This document shows positions 35,329-45,607 of a stretch of DNA of 60,223 nt, piece by piece (the stretch's first letter is position 1; each line of letters starts with the position of its first letter). The DNA comes from Tissierella sp. P1 (lineage in GTDB: Bacteria > Bacillota > Clostridia > Tissierellales > Tissierellaceae): contig NZ_NPMN01000028.1 of the NCBI RefSeq assembly GCF_002266425.1, positions 1 through 60,223 of the forward strand, written 5' to 3'. The notes beneath the pieces were generated by a model. That model saw only the letters and a list, made by a program, of their open reading frames with translations, had not been told where the DNA came from and did not search any database. The translations under genes were made by a program, and so were the position numbers.

Positions 35329-37455
35329 ATGAGACAGAAAATAAGAAGAATTGCTTCAGTTACATTAGGTTTTACTATAGCTATTGCACCACTACCACAA
35401 GCATCACTGGGATATTTGAGTGGAATTACAGCTATGGCAGAACAGACTAAAGCAAGTGACAGATTACAAAGCTCAATATCTGCAATTATTAATAAAAATG
35501 ATAAAAGCTACGATTATATAAAAGATAATAAATATATGAATTTAGCTAATGAGTTAGGAGTTAATCTTTTAACAAAATATAGTAAGGAAAATGAGAGAAA
35601 AATAAGTAAACATTTTAATATAGGTAATTTAGATGGGGATAACATTCCTGAAATTATAGTGTATGAGCAAAGAGATTTCAGCAACATGGATGATGAAGGG
35701 ACATTAGTATTATATAAATATAAAGATGGTGAGTATAAGGAAATAGATAGAGTTTCTATGAATTATGATAATGGAGTTGAAAATATAATTATAGGAGAAG
35801 GAAAAACAGGAAAAAATGCGATTTTTATAAATTCCAATGTAGGAGCACATTCAGGACAATTTTATCTTTTTACTCTTGAGAATGATAAATTAGTTAATAG
35901 AATAAGCTCTAAAAAAGCAAATCTTTTATCAGTATATCCAGATGGTGAGATAAAAGATATTGATAAGGATGGGATACTTGAATTTTCCATACAAGAAATT
36001 GATCCTGAATCTGCGGATAGCAGTTCTGTCAACTCAGAAAAGATTAATATATGGTATAAATGGGATGGAAAAGATGGAGTTAATTTTGTGAAATATGAGA
36101 AGGTAGGAGAACCTAAAGAAGAAAAAACAGATAAAAAAATAGTATCTAATTATAATGAATTTATAAATAAAGGGAATTTATCAAAAGCATTTGATTATTT
36201 AAATGAAAATAAAGATAAACTTTCTATAAGAGATAATAGTGAAGGGATTAGGACATACTTGTCAGCTTTAAATGAAGAACTTAGTTCAATGAATACTACC
36301 TTTAATAAATATCAGGAAAGATATAAAATGTTTGAAAATCAAGGCATCATGAAAACATATAAATTAAAAGCCACTGATTTAAATGATGTAAACATTATTG
36401 AAAATGCTTCTGTTTTTTCAAAGGAAAAAGATTTGAAAGAATTACTTCTAAATGCCAACAGTATGGGATTAAAAGTGGCTACGGCCGAAGGAAGTTACTA
36501 TTTTGTTATAGGTTACGAGAAGTTTTTAAATTTTAGTGACTTTGTAAGTAGTGAGATTAGTGATTATTTAAAGATATTTGCAGCAGAATCTAATAAACCA
36601 GGACTTTCTGAAGAATATGTTAAAATACCATTAGATGAAATGGCTTCAAGAATTGCAGCTATGGAAGAGTTTATGTTGATGTATCCTTATTCTAAGTATT
36701 TACCAGAAGTTAATCAAATGCATGAATGGTACTTGAGAGGCTATATTTTCTCGACCCACGATCTTACAACTCATAAGGTGAATTCTGATACTCTTAAAAG
36801 TTATAATAAGGCAATGAAAGATTATGAGTATTTAATATTACACGATATATTGAAGACTTATACAGAAGAAGTAGCCAAAAATGGTAATAAAGTTACAGAG
36901 GATTTAATAGATAAGATGAACCAAATAATAAATGAAGATGAGATAATAGAACTTAAATCAAATACAATAGATTTTTCAGGTATTAAATATAAATCTTCTG
37001 AAACTGAAAGAAATGAAAAATTAGAAAAAGCTATTATTGATTATTTAGAGTATGATAAAAATCAAGATGGAAAGATTGCATATTCTTATAATTATATTGA
37101 TCTTAATGGAGACGGTAAAAAAGAAATCTTCGTTTACTTATTAGGAGAATCTGTATCAGGTTCAGGTGGATCTACAGCTTTAATAATTGAGGAAGAAAGT
37201 TATGAAGTAATATCTAAATTCACATTAGCAAGAAATCCAATTATAATAAGTGAAGATAAAATAAATGGTTGGAATGATATTATAATGCAGGTAGCAGGTG
37301 GAGGGACAGAATTTTCTTATGCCAGAATGAAATTTGATGGAAAAAAATATCCATCTAATCCTTCGATGGTGCCTAAAGTGGAGGAAAAAGTTGTAAAAGG
37401 TACAGCTATTATTTCCAATATTCTATCTATAGAAGATGGGATAGAAATTAAATAG
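35329..37455 (+). CDS. Large secreted protein with Ca-binding-like Asp loops
   Basis: A 708-residue protein with a signal peptide (MRQKIRRIASVTLGFTIAIA, then a cleavage region near residue 37-40, AMAEQT). Three loops look like EF-hand/VCBS calcium sites: NLDGDNIPEIIVY (about 97), DIDKDGILEFSI (about 205) and DLNGDGKKEIFVY (about 590). The middle is helical and charged, with NEEL/KYQERY coiled-coil-like stretches. The C-terminal half-repeat resembles the N-terminal half, so it may be an internal duplication flanking a helical linker. Monocistronic; preceded by an AT-rich promoter region. Function unknown; likely a surface or wall protein. Confidence 0.65.
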   Translation: MRQKIRRIASVTLGFTIAIAPLPQASLGYLSGITAMAEQTKASDRLQSSISAIINKNDKSYDYIKDNKYMNLANELGVNLLTKYSKENERKISKHFNIGNLDGDNIPEIIVYEQRDFSNMDDEGTLVLYKYKDGEYKEIDRVSMNYDNGVENIIIGEGKTGKNAIFINSNVGAHSGQFYLFTLENDKLVNRISSKKANLLSVYPDGEIKDIDKDGILEFSIQEIDPESADSSSVNSEKINIWYKWDGKDGVNFVKYEKVGEPKEEKTDKKIVSNYNEFINKGNLSKAFDYLNENKDKLSIRDNSEGIRTYLSALNEELSSMNTTFNKYQERYKMFENQGIMKTYKLKATDLNDVNIIENASVFSKEKDLKELLLNANSMGLKVATAEGSYYFVIGYEKFLNFSDFVSSEISDYLKIFAAESNKPGLSEEYVKIPLDEMASRIAAMEEFMLMYPYSKYLPEVNQMHEWYLRGYIFSTHDLTTHKVNSDTLKSYNKAMKDYEYLILHDILKTYTEEVAKNGNKVTEDLIDKMNQIINEDEIIELKSNTIDFSGIKYKSSETERNEKLEKAIIDYLEYDKNQDGKIAYSYNYIDLNGDGKKEIFVYLLGESVSGSGGSTALIIEEESYEVISKFTLARNPIIISEDKINGWNDIIMQVAGGGTEFSYARMKFDGKKYPSNPSMVPKVEEKVVKGTAIISNILSIEDGIEIK

Positions 37456-37576
37456 ATTAATTTACTTAATTATCTTACATTAGATGTTATTAGTGGGATG
37501 GAAATGTTAGAAAATTAATAAATCATATTTACTTTAATTATAATATAGAATATAATACACATAATAATTGAAATAC

Positions 37577-37853
37577 GAAGAAAAGGAAAGTAGCTTTAAG
37601 AATGCTTTTACAGAGAGCTCCTAGTTGGTGAGAAGGGGCAAAGAAGATTAAAGTGAAAATGGCCTTGGAGTTGTGCACCGAGATCGTAAGATTTAGGCTG
37701 CAACGGGTTCACCCGTTATAGTGATAGAGTATAATCACATTGCTTGTGACGTACTTGATGAGACTTATATCGTGAGATATAGGTAAATTAGGATGGTAAC
37801 GCGAAGTTAAACTCTCGTTCCTAAGATTATTTCTTAGGTTCGGGAGTTTTTTA
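37577..37853 (+). promoter_or_regulatory. T-box leader, methionine-specific
   Basis: A complete T-box: stem I with AGAGAGCTCCTAGTTGGTG, the specifier codon ATG at 37659-37661 (in GAAAATGGCC) followed by CTTGGAG, the T-box sequence AGGATGGTAACGCG (37790-37803) whose TGGT pairs with an uncharged tRNA ending ACCA, and a terminator of arms CTCTCGTTCCTAAG and CTTAGGTTCGGGAG (37811-37847) with T-run. It senses uncharged tRNA-Met and controls metG. Confidence 0.93.
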
Positions 37854-37884
37854 TATTTATTAAAAAATAATAGGAGGGAAAATT

Positions 37885-39510
37885 ATGAGCATTTTTATAG
37901 GAGGAGCATGGCCATATGCCAATGGATCATTGCATATAGGACATATAGCTGCATTATTACCAGGAGATGTTATAGTAAGATATTTTAGAGTCAAAGGTGA
38001 AAATGTATTGTATGTATCAGGAAGTGATTGCCACGGTACACCAATATCCATAAGAGCTAAGAAAGAAAATGTATCTCCCAGAGAAATTACTGATAAATAT
38101 CATAATGAATTTAAATATTGCTTTGATAGGTTGGGATTTTCTTATGATATATATTCTAGGACTGATGATGAATATCACAGGAAAGAGGTTCAGAATATTA
38201 TCAGCATATTATATGATAATAATTTGATATATGAAAAAGAAGTAGAGCAGTTATTTTGTGAAAAGTGTACTCAATTCTTGGCTGACAGATTTGTGGAGGG
38301 TATTTGTCCAGTGTGTAAAAGTATTGCTAGGGGGGATCAATGTGATGCTTGCTCCACTATTTTAGAGCCGCTTGAGCTTGGAGACAGAAAATGCAAACTT
38401 TGTGGAAGTGAGCCAATAATTAAAAATGTAAAACAATTATTCTTTAGACTATCAAAGTTTGAAAATGAAATATGGAAGTATTTAGATAAAAGTAGGGGAG
38501 ATTGGAGAATAAATGCAGTTAATAATACAGAAAGATATTTAAATGAAGGCTTGCAGGATAGGGCTATATCAAGGCAGCTTTCATGGGGGATAGATATACC
38601 GATTAAGGGTTATGAAGATAAAAAGGTATATGTATGGATAGATGCAGTATTAGGTTATTTAACTGTAAGCAAAAAATGGGGATTAGAAAATCATAGGAAC
38701 TGGGGAGAATTTTGGGATAGTAAAACTATAGCTTATTATGTTCACGGAAAAGATAATATTCCGTTCCATACAATAATTTTACCATCGTTGTTAAGCGGTG
38801 TTGGGGCTGATAAATTTCCAAACAACATAATTTCAAGTGAGTATGTTAATCTAGAAGGAAAGAAAATATCAACCAGTAATAATTGGGCAGTATGGATTCC
38901 AGATGTTATTGAAAAATATAATATTGACTCATTGAGATATTTCTTTATAGTAAATGGCCCTGAAAAAAGAGATACTGATTTTTCTTGGAGAGAATTTGTT
39001 AATAAGAATAATGGAGAATTGTTGGGGGTATATGGTAATTTAGTAAACAGAACCTTAGTATTTGTGGAAAAATACTTTAATGGTGAGATACTAAAAGGAG
39101 AGCTGGATTATAATATAAGAACAGATATTGATATTTTATATAATGAGGTTGGAATTCTCATAGAGCGTGGAAATTTAAAAGTATCAATAGAAAAAATATT
39201 TGATTTTATTAGAAGTATAAATAAATATTTTGATGAGACGGCTCCTTGGATTACAATCAATACAGATAAAATTCAATGTACCAATACCATTTATAATTGC
39301 TTAGTAGCCATAGTAAATATAGCTAATTTGCTTCATCCATTTTTGCCTTTTTCATCAGATAAGGTTAAGTATTGGTTAAATTGCGATTCAGATACTTGGG
39401 AGTATTTAGATGTAAAAATAGGGAGTGCAATAGGTGAATTTAATATTTTATTTGAAAGGTTAGATAAAAATATAATAGAGGAAGAGCTAAGTAAATTAGG
39501 CCGTTATTAA
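37885..39510 (+). CDS. metG: Methionyl-tRNA synthetase, compact two-knuckle type
   Basis: Charges tRNA-Met. A 541-residue class Ia synthetase with GGAWPYANGSLHIGHIAAL (HIGH site), zinc knuckles at about 130-175 (CEKC...CPVC and CDAC...CKLC pairs) and the ATP loop NLEGKKISTSNNW, a KISTS variant of KMSKS. The protein ends after the anticodon domain and lacks the C-terminal tRNA-binding dimer domain of the usual 640-670-residue Firmicute enzyme. This is the archaeal/E. coli-like class found as a second, drug-tolerant MetRS in some Gram-positives (known for MetRS2), so it may be an extra copy. Ribosome site GGAGGG, T-box upstream. Confidence 0.9.
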   Translation: MSIFIGGAWPYANGSLHIGHIAALLPGDVIVRYFRVKGENVLYVSGSDCHGTPISIRAKKENVSPREITDKYHNEFKYCFDRLGFSYDIYSRTDDEYHRKEVQNIISILYDNNLIYEKEVEQLFCEKCTQFLADRFVEGICPVCKSIARGDQCDACSTILEPLELGDRKCKLCGSEPIIKNVKQLFFRLSKFENEIWKYLDKSRGDWRINAVNNTERYLNEGLQDRAISRQLSWGIDIPIKGYEDKKVYVWIDAVLGYLTVSKKWGLENHRNWGEFWDSKTIAYYVHGKDNIPFHTIILPSLLSGVGADKFPNNIISSEYVNLEGKKISTSNNWAVWIPDVIEKYNIDSLRYFFIVNGPEKRDTDFSWREFVNKNNGELLGVYGNLVNRTLVFVEKYFNGEILKGELDYNIRTDIDILYNEVGILIERGNLKVSIEKIFDFIRSINKYFDETAPWITINTDKIQCTNTIYNCLVAIVNIANLLHPFLPFSSDKVKYWLNCDSDTWEYLDVKIGSAIGEFNILFERLDKNIIEEELSKLGRY

Positions 39511-39594
39511 GTTAGAGTCATAGTTATATTGGCTATACTTTCTTAGAAATATGAAGGATATGCTGAGAGATCAGAATAAGAAATTGCTCCAAAA

Positions 39595-39637
39595 TATGAA
39601 TTTAGGTTTACTCTTTGAAGCAAGCCTAAATTCATAC
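39595..39637 (+). terminator. Hairpin after metG
   Basis: A 14-bp stem (ATGAATTTAGGTTT and its complement with one mismatch). The T-run is weak, so it may act as a bidirectional stop with the convergent GNAT gene. Confidence 0.5.
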
Positions 39638-39681
39638 TTATTATCTAAAAAGGTATAATTTTAAGATGGAAGAGAATGCAG

Positions 39682-40116
39682 CTAATATTCTAGCTTGTAT
39701 ACAATCTCGCCTTCAACAACTCTGCCGTCTGGTGTAAATCCCATGCTTTCATAAAGTGCTTTTGCCCATTCATTTTCAGGTTCAAAGCTAATGAAGATAA
39801 CATGGTGCTTTTTGTCTTCCTTAATCCTATTTATAAGCAATTCCATTGCCTGTCGTCCATATCCTTTTGACTGATATTTGATGTCAATCATAATTCTATA
39901 AATCCAGTATTCCTTGTCAATGCTGTCTATACAGTACATGAGAAAGCCTATGGGGGTTTCATCATTATATATGGCTAGAGGTATACATTCTGGCTGTACT
40001 TTTGATTGAGCAATTGAAAAGGTATTAGATGCCACAAATTCTTCTTGTTGTTTTGTTACCTTAAGTTTTATAATTTCCCAAAAATTCTCTGAATCAATGT
40101 TTATTAATTTTAACAT
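39682..40116 (-). CDS. GNAT acetyltransferase, BltD-like
   Basis: A 144-residue acetyltransferase similar in layout to spermine/spermidine acetyltransferase BltD. WIYRIMIDIKYQSKGYGRQA is the acetyl-CoA site and SFEPENEWAKALYESMGFTP the C-terminal strand and Tyr. The N-terminus LKLINIDSENFWEIIKLKVT is typical. Start ATG 40116 with GGAGGT. Monocistronic. A diamine or polyamine substrate is likely by similarity but not shown here. Confidence 0.85.
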   Translation of the reverse strand: MLKLINIDSENFWEIIKLKVTKQQEEFVASNTFSIAQSKVQPECIPLAIYNDETPIGFLMYCIDSIDKEYWIYRIMIDIKYQSKGYGRQAMELLINRIKEDKKHHVIFISFEPENEWAKALYESMGFTPDGRVVEGEIVYKLEY

Positions 40117-40335
40117 ATAATTACCTCCGTAGTATATAAATGATTTGAAACTTATGCAAATTTTCCAGTACTGTATTATCCAATTTTTTCCTCATCAATC
40201 ATTATATCACACTTTTTTAGCGGGATATATTCTAAAATTAAAGCTGAAAAAGGTTTTTGAGGGGATATATTACCCTAAGACCTTTTTTATTATATAATAA
40301 AGGTAAATTAATTATTTATTATAGAGGTGAAATTA

Positions 40336-41022
40336 TTGAAGAAAATTTTATTAATTGAAGATGATGAAAACATATCCTTTGGAATAAAGACATATTTGGA
40401 GAAAAAGGATTTTCAGGTGGAGATAGGAGATACCTTAGCCAAAGGAAAAGAAAAGTTTAAATTAAGCTATGATTTAATTATCCTTGATATGAATCTGTCA
40501 GATGGAATTGGATATGAATTTTTTTCCTTTGTAAAATCTAAATCTCATATTCCAATAATTTTTCTCACAGTAAGAGATGAAGATGAGGAAATAGTTAAGG
40601 GCTTAGACTTGGGAGCAGATGATTATATTACTAAACCATTTAAGTTATCCATATTAGAATCAAGAATAAATACAGTTTTAAGACGAGTGAAAAGAGATAA
40701 TATTGTAGATGATATATTGTTTTGTAAGGAGTTAAAGCTGATAAAATCTCAAACTAAGGTTTATAAAGATAACGAGGAAATCAATATAACTGGTAGGGAA
40801 TATAAATTGCTTGAAATGTTTATGGAAAATCAAAATCAAACCTTAACAAGAGAACGCATTTTAGAAAGGCTCTGGGATATTGAGGGGGATTTTGTTAATG
40901 ACAATACCCTTACAGTTACAATCAAAAGATTAAGGGAAAAGGTTGAAGGTGATTATAACAAACCTAAAATCATAAAAACAATTAGGGGAATAGGATATAG
41001 GATGGGGAATGAAGATGAGTAG
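40336..41022 (+). CDS. OmpR-family response regulator
   Basis: A 228-residue regulator starting at TTG 40336 (AGAGGTG, 6-base spacing; GTG 40327 overlaps that site). Receiver: MKKILLIEDD, phospho-Asp51 in LIILDMNLSDG, FLTVRDEDEE, DDYITKPFKL. Output winged helix: NITGREYKLLEMFMENQNQT, then NTLTVTIKRLREKVEG. Stop overlaps the kinase gene. It likely controls the ABC exporter downstream. Confidence 0.92.
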   Translation: MKKILLIEDDENISFGIKTYLEKKDFQVEIGDTLAKGKEKFKLSYDLIILDMNLSDGIGYEFFSFVKSKSHIPIIFLTVRDEDEEIVKGLDLGADDYITKPFKLSILESRINTVLRRVKRDNIVDDILFCKELKLIKSQTKVYKDNEEINITGREYKLLEMFMENQNQTLTRERILERLWDIEGDFVNDNTLTVTIKRLREKVEGDYNKPKIIKTIRGIGYRMGNEDE

Positions 41023-42208
41023 CTCAAGAAAAGATTTATCTTATAAAGCAGGAATATCAATTTTTATTTTATTGCTATCATTTATATTCTGTATTTTAAT
41101 CTATAATTTGCTGGGACATATGTTATTTGAAAAATTATCAACTGTAATAGGAGTCGTAGCTGAGAGTTCAAAGGATATGGAAATATTGGCTATGAGCCAA
41201 TTGAAATCTGAAGATAGTCAATATATTGCTATCGGAAAAGAAGTCCTGAAAAGATATGGATATAGTTCAACTAAGTTTATATTTTTAAAGGATAAGAAAA
41301 CTGTTATTTACATAAGTTTTTTATTTTCTATACTGGTTGGTTCTATGGTTTATATCAATATGAGGATATTAAGCAATAACAGAAAGAGAAATATAGAAAA
41401 ATTGAAGAATTATCTTGAAAGGACAAATAAGGGAGAGTATTCCTTAAATCTAAATATTGATGAAGATTTTACTATTCTTTCTGATGAATTATATAAAACT
41501 GTTGTCAGCTTGAGGGAATTAAGGGAGCAAGCCGTACAAGATAAGATTAATTTAAAAGATAATATTGCAGATATATCACATCAATTGAAAACTCCAATTA
41601 CCTCTATTAATATAATGGCTCAATTAATGGAAAGCAATGAGCATAATAAGGAAACTCAAGAATATATTCAGAGGTTAAATAAACAGATAATAAGATTGGA
41701 AAGTTTGACTAATTCCTTACTTACTATGTCAAAATTAGATGCAGATACAATCGAATTTAAAAAAGAGATTATAAACATTAAAAATATAGTAGACCTAGCT
41801 ATAGAGCCTATTATGCCCTTAATAGAAAAAAAGAATATAGGATTGAATATAATAGGACAAGATATATCAATAAAGGGAGATGCCTACTGGCTAGGTGAAG
41901 CTTTTCTAAATATTATAAAAAATTCCACTGAACATTTAGAAGCTAATGGAAAGATAGATATTTTTCTTGAAGCTAATCCCGTATTTACAGAGGTGAAGAT
42001 TGAGGACAATGGAAATGGATTTTCAAAGGAGGATTTGCCTTATATTTTCAAAAGATTTTATAAAGGCAAAAATTCTGATAAAGATAGCGTTGGAATAGGC
42101 CTTTCTATGGCGAGGACTATTGTTGAAAAACATAGTGGAGAAATTTCAGCAGAAAATAAGGTTGAAGGTGGAGCGAGATTTAAGGTTAAATTCTATCAAA
42201 AAATATAA
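41015..42208 (+). CDS. Sensor histidine kinase, short sensor
   Basis: A 397-residue kinase. Two spans (about 12-36 and 98-116) enclose roughly 60 extracellular residues, with the second ending YINMRILSNNRKRN. Then a HAMP-less linker, the phospho-His in DISHQLKTPITSINIMAQ, and the ATPase with LNIIKNSTEHLEANG, DNGNGFSKEDLPYIFKRFYK and GIGLSMARTIVEKH. Start could be 41009 or 41015; the latter overlaps the regulator stop by 8 bases. Kinases with short sensors next to FtsX-type exporters often read out peptide antibiotics through the transporter itself. Confidence 0.9.
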   Translation: MSSSRKDLSYKAGISIFILLLSFIFCILIYNLLGHMLFEKLSTVIGVVAESSKDMEILAMSQLKSEDSQYIAIGKEVLKRYGYSSTKFIFLKDKKTVIYISFLFSILVGSMVYINMRILSNNRKRNIEKLKNYLERTNKGEYSLNLNIDEDFTILSDELYKTVVSLRELREQAVQDKINLKDNIADISHQLKTPITSINIMAQLMESNEHNKETQEYIQRLNKQIIRLESLTNSLLTMSKLDADTIEFKKEIINIKNIVDLAIEPIMPLIEKKNIGLNIIGQDISIKGDAYWLGEAFLNIIKNSTEHLEANGKIDIFLEANPVFTEVKIEDNGNGFSKEDLPYIFKRFYKGKNSDKDSVGIGLSMARTIVEKHSGEISAENKVEGGARFKVKFYQKI

Positions 42209-42266
42209 AATGTCACTTAAATGTCACATTAAGAATATAAAATTATAACCATAAGGAGGAGCCAAA

Positions 42267-42950
42267 ATGGAAATATTGAGAACGGAAAGCTTGACAAAAT
42301 CTTATGGTAAAGGAGAATCAAAGGTTATAGCACTTAACGATGTGACTTTTGCTGTCTCAAGAGGACAATTTTTATCCATTATAGGTGCCAGTGGTTCAGG
42401 TAAATCTACTTTGCTTCATATATTAGGAGGAGTTGATAGACCTACAAAGGGTAAGGTATTCATAGAGGATGGAGAGATTTCGGCATTAAAAGAAAATGAA
42501 TTAGCATTATTTAGAAGAAGAAAGGTTGGACTTATATATCAGTTTTACAATCTTATACCAACAATTGATGTAAAGAAGAATATTTTGCTTCCTTTACTAT
42601 TGGATGGAAGAACACCGAATATGAAACATTTTAGTGAGATAGTAGAGATATTGGGCTTGGACAATAGATTGACACATTATCCAGGAGAATTATCAGGAGG
42701 ACAGCAACAAAGGGTTGCTATTGGAAGGTCTTTGATTTATCGTCCGGCAATTATTTTAGCTGATGAACCTACAGGAAATTTAGATAGGAAAAATTCTAAT
42801 GAAATTATTGAGTTGCTGAAGCTATCAAACAAGAAATATAAACAAACAATAATATTGATAACCCACGATGAAAAGATGGCATTGGAAACAGATAGGATAG
42901 TTACTATGGAAGATGGTAAGATAGTTTCAGATGAGGTGATTAGGCAATGA
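42267..42950 (+). CDS. ABC exporter ATPase (MacB/LolD type)
   Basis: A 227-residue ATPase: Walker [19 protein letters not shown]-loop YQFYNLIPTID, signature ELSGGQQQRVAIGRSLIYRP, Walker B IILADEPTGNLD and His-loop ILITHDEKMA. This class couples to FtsX-fold permeases. It is 58 bases after the kinase (AAGGAGGAGC) and overlaps the permease by 4 bases. Confidence 0.93.
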   Translation: MEILRTESLTKSYGKGESKVIALNDVTFAVSRGQFLSIIGASGSGKSTLLHILGGVDRPTKGKVFIEDGEISALKENELALFRRRKVGLIYQFYNLIPTIDVKKNILLPLLLDGRTPNMKHFSEIVEILGLDNRLTHYPGELSGGQQQRVAIGRSLIYRPAIILADEPTGNLDRKNSNEIIELLKLSNKKYKQTIILITHDEKMALETDRIVTMEDGKIVSDEVIRQ

Positions 42951-45607
42951 AAATCCTCATGGAATATACTTGGAATAGCTTAAAGAAGAATAGGAAAAAT
43001 ACCATATCTATAATGATTGCCGTTACTATAGCAACTATTTTGCTTAGTACAATGGTATTAGCTACTTATATGAACTGGAATCATGATATTAATAAAGCTA
43101 TATTGCGGAATGGAAACTATCACGGATCTTTTTATAGCGGTATTGATAAATCTCAAATTCCATATTTAAAGGAAAATCAAAAAGTGGATGAGGTATACTT
43201 AAGGTCTGAATATTACAGTGGTAAAATCGATACTAAAAGACCCTATTTTAATATTTCATATCTCAATAAAGAATATTGGGAAAACATGTATGAAAAGAAT
43301 TTTATATTAGAAGGAAGAATCCCAGAGAAATCCGATGAAATTGTAGTTATTGGAAATTTTTTAAAGGAAAATCCCCAATATAAAATAGGGGATAAAATCA
43401 AGGTGAATTTAGGATATAGGGAAAAAGAAGGAAAAAATATAGACCCATTTGATTTTATTGGGGAGGGCGAAACATTTATAGGTGGTAAAGAGAAAGAGTA
43501 TACCATAGTCGCTGCTATTTCTGGAAAAAGCTTATCATATGAGCCATATTATGGAGGATTAGGTTTTTTAGATGAAGATTCAATAGATGAAGATATGAAA
43601 CTTTTTCCATTTTTAAGGATGGAAAATCCTAGAAATATATACAAGGATTTACCTGAGATTGGTAGAATGTTAGGATTTGCAAAGGGAGAGGAAGATAGTC
43701 CTGAAGACTATTATAGTTCATCATATAATTTGTATTATCTAAGGCTGCAGGGAATATTTCCGCCTTCTCTTAATTTATGGGAAAGAGTCCCTGAATCTAC
43801 GCTTATATTTTCTATTTTTATATTATTCGTCATACTATTATTTGTCATAATAATCTATAATGTTTTTACAGTATGGTCTAATAATAGGTTACGACAATTG
43901 GGGATACTAAAAAGTATAGGTGCAACTCCAAAACAGATAAAATCAACCATCGTATTAGAAGCTATTTTTATTTCAATAGTACCAATAATTATAGGTGTTA
44001 TCTTAGGTCATCTGTTCTGTTATATAATAATAGATATAGTGAACAGTATGATACAAAGTATTAATCTTGATATGAATGGAAGTATGTTTAATCTAGTATT
44101 TAAAACATCTCCTATAGTGATTGGATTAATTTTGATTTTATCGTTTTTAGCTATTTTAATATCAATTAGCAGACCTGCCAAAAAATTAAGTAAAATATTA
44201 CCCATTGAGGCTATCAAATATGGTGGTTTAGATTATGAGCATCTTAGAAAAAAGAAAAGAAAAGTGAATAACTATAGTCCTAGTAATATAATATCTAGTT
44301 TAGCTAAAGATTTTTTGGATGGAAATAAGAAAGCCTTTAAAACTACAATAATATCTATAACCATCAGCTTTGCTGTAATGTTTGTTTTCCTTACATTTAG
44401 AAGCTTGAACCAAGCAATTGATAATTTAGACATGATGGAATACTATTACTCCATACAAACACGAGTTTTAACTAATGAGCCTGCTGATGAAAATATATTT
44501 AAGGAAATAAGAAAGATAGATGAAGTAAAGGAAAGTATCACGTATAAAAATATTTATTTATATTCTAGGCTGAAATCAGAATATGAGTCAGATGAGTTTA
44601 AAGGTACAGGTGGATTTGAAAGTATAGATATTAAAAAATATCCTATTGATAAATTGGAAGATGGATATGAGGTACCTATAGTTTTGGCAGGTATTGAAAA
44701 TGAGGATTTTAATCGATATATTAAGTCTCAGGGAGAAGAACCGGAAGAATACTACAATAAAGAAAAGCCAAAAGCTATTCTCTTAAATTTAGTGAAGGAG
44801 GATATAAATCAACCGCTGGCTAGGACAAAGTTTATACCATATTTACATGAAGAGGTAAATAATATATCCATTAATGAATATAAAAATCAAAAGGGATATA
44901 CTTTGGATATAGATATAGGACTTAAAACCTTTGAAAAACCAATAAAAGATTACTATTTACAAGATTATCGTATATATTTATTTATGCCAAAGGAAGTTCT
45001 TTATTCCATAATTGAAAACTTTGATTTACCGGGAGATTACAGTTATTCTGAGATAATTAGATTAGCAGTTGATAAAAACGATATCGAAGGTGCCAAAGAA
45101 AAAATCAAAGATATTATGAAATACTATTTGCCGGAAAGTGATTATTATATTTGGAACATATTGGATGATGAAGCAGAGCGGAAAATGCAAAATAAATTGG
45201 TTTATCTAATCACGTTCTCTATTATATTTTTTCTAAGTATTATAGGTATATCTAATGCATATTCCAGTATAAATAATAACTTAAGGAATAGAAGACGAGA
45301 ATTTGCTATGTTGAAGTCTATGGGTATTACAAAGAATGATTTAGGTAAAATGTTAAGATTAGAAGGAATTTATTACAGCATATATCCTTTTATAATATCA
45401 ATTCCTCTATTTTTGATTTTTTTAGCATTTGTAGTTAAAATAAATAAAACATATACCTTTAAAGATTTAATTATATTTTTAGATTATAGAATTATAATTG
45501 GATATGTTATCGTGATATTTATGAGTATATATTTAGCATATTATTTTGGAATTAAGAAAGTAGAGAGGGATGAAATAGTAGATGTTTTAAAAGATGAGAG
45601 TTTATAG
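42947..45607 (+). CDS. FtsX-domain ABC permease
   Basis: An 886-residue permease. One span near the N-terminus (about 18-40), a periplasmic MacB-type domain of about 250 residues, three spans with the first FtsX domain (about 285-405; LRQLGILKSIGATPKQIKST), then a second periplasmic domain and a second FtsX domain (about 755-880; RRREFAMLKSMGITKNDLGK). This two-half layout is common in exporters of peptides, lantibiotics or lipoproteins next to two-component systems. Substrate unknown. Followed directly by an IS630 scrap. Confidence 0.9.
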   Translation: MKILMEYTWNSLKKNRKNTISIMIAVTIATILLSTMVLATYMNWNHDINKAILRNGNYHGSFYSGIDKSQIPYLKENQKVDEVYLRSEYYSGKIDTKRPYFNISYLNKEYWENMYEKNFILEGRIPEKSDEIVVIGNFLKENPQYKIGDKIKVNLGYREKEGKNIDPFDFIGEGETFIGGKEKEYTIVAAISGKSLSYEPYYGGLGFLDEDSIDEDMKLFPFLRMENPRNIYKDLPEIGRMLGFAKGEEDSPEDYYSSSYNLYYLRLQGIFPPSLNLWERVPESTLIFSIFILFVILLFVIIIYNVFTVWSNNRLRQLGILKSIGATPKQIKSTIVLEAIFISIVPIIIGVILGHLFCYIIIDIVNSMIQSINLDMNGSMFNLVFKTSPIVIGLILILSFLAILISISRPAKKLSKILPIEAIKYGGLDYEHLRKKKRKVNNYSPSNIISSLAKDFLDGNKKAFKTTIISITISFAVMFVFLTFRSLNQAIDNLDMMEYYYSIQTRVLTNEPADENIFKEIRKIDEVKESITYKNIYLYSRLKSEYESDEFKGTGGFESIDIKKYPIDKLEDGYEVPIVLAGIENEDFNRYIKSQGEEPEEYYNKEKPKAILLNLVKEDINQPLARTKFIPYLHEEVNNISINEYKNQKGYTLDIDIGLKTFEKPIKDYYLQDYRIYLFMPKEVLYSIIENFDLPGDYSYSEIIRLAVDKNDIEGAKEKIKDIMKYYLPESDYYIWNILDDEAERKMQNKLVYLITFSIIFFLSIIGISNAYSSINNNLRNRRREFAMLKSMGITKNDLGKMLRLEGIYYSIYPFIISIPLFLIFLAFVVKINKTYTFKDLIIFLDYRIIIGYVIVIFMSIYLAYYFGIKKVERDEIVDVLKDESL

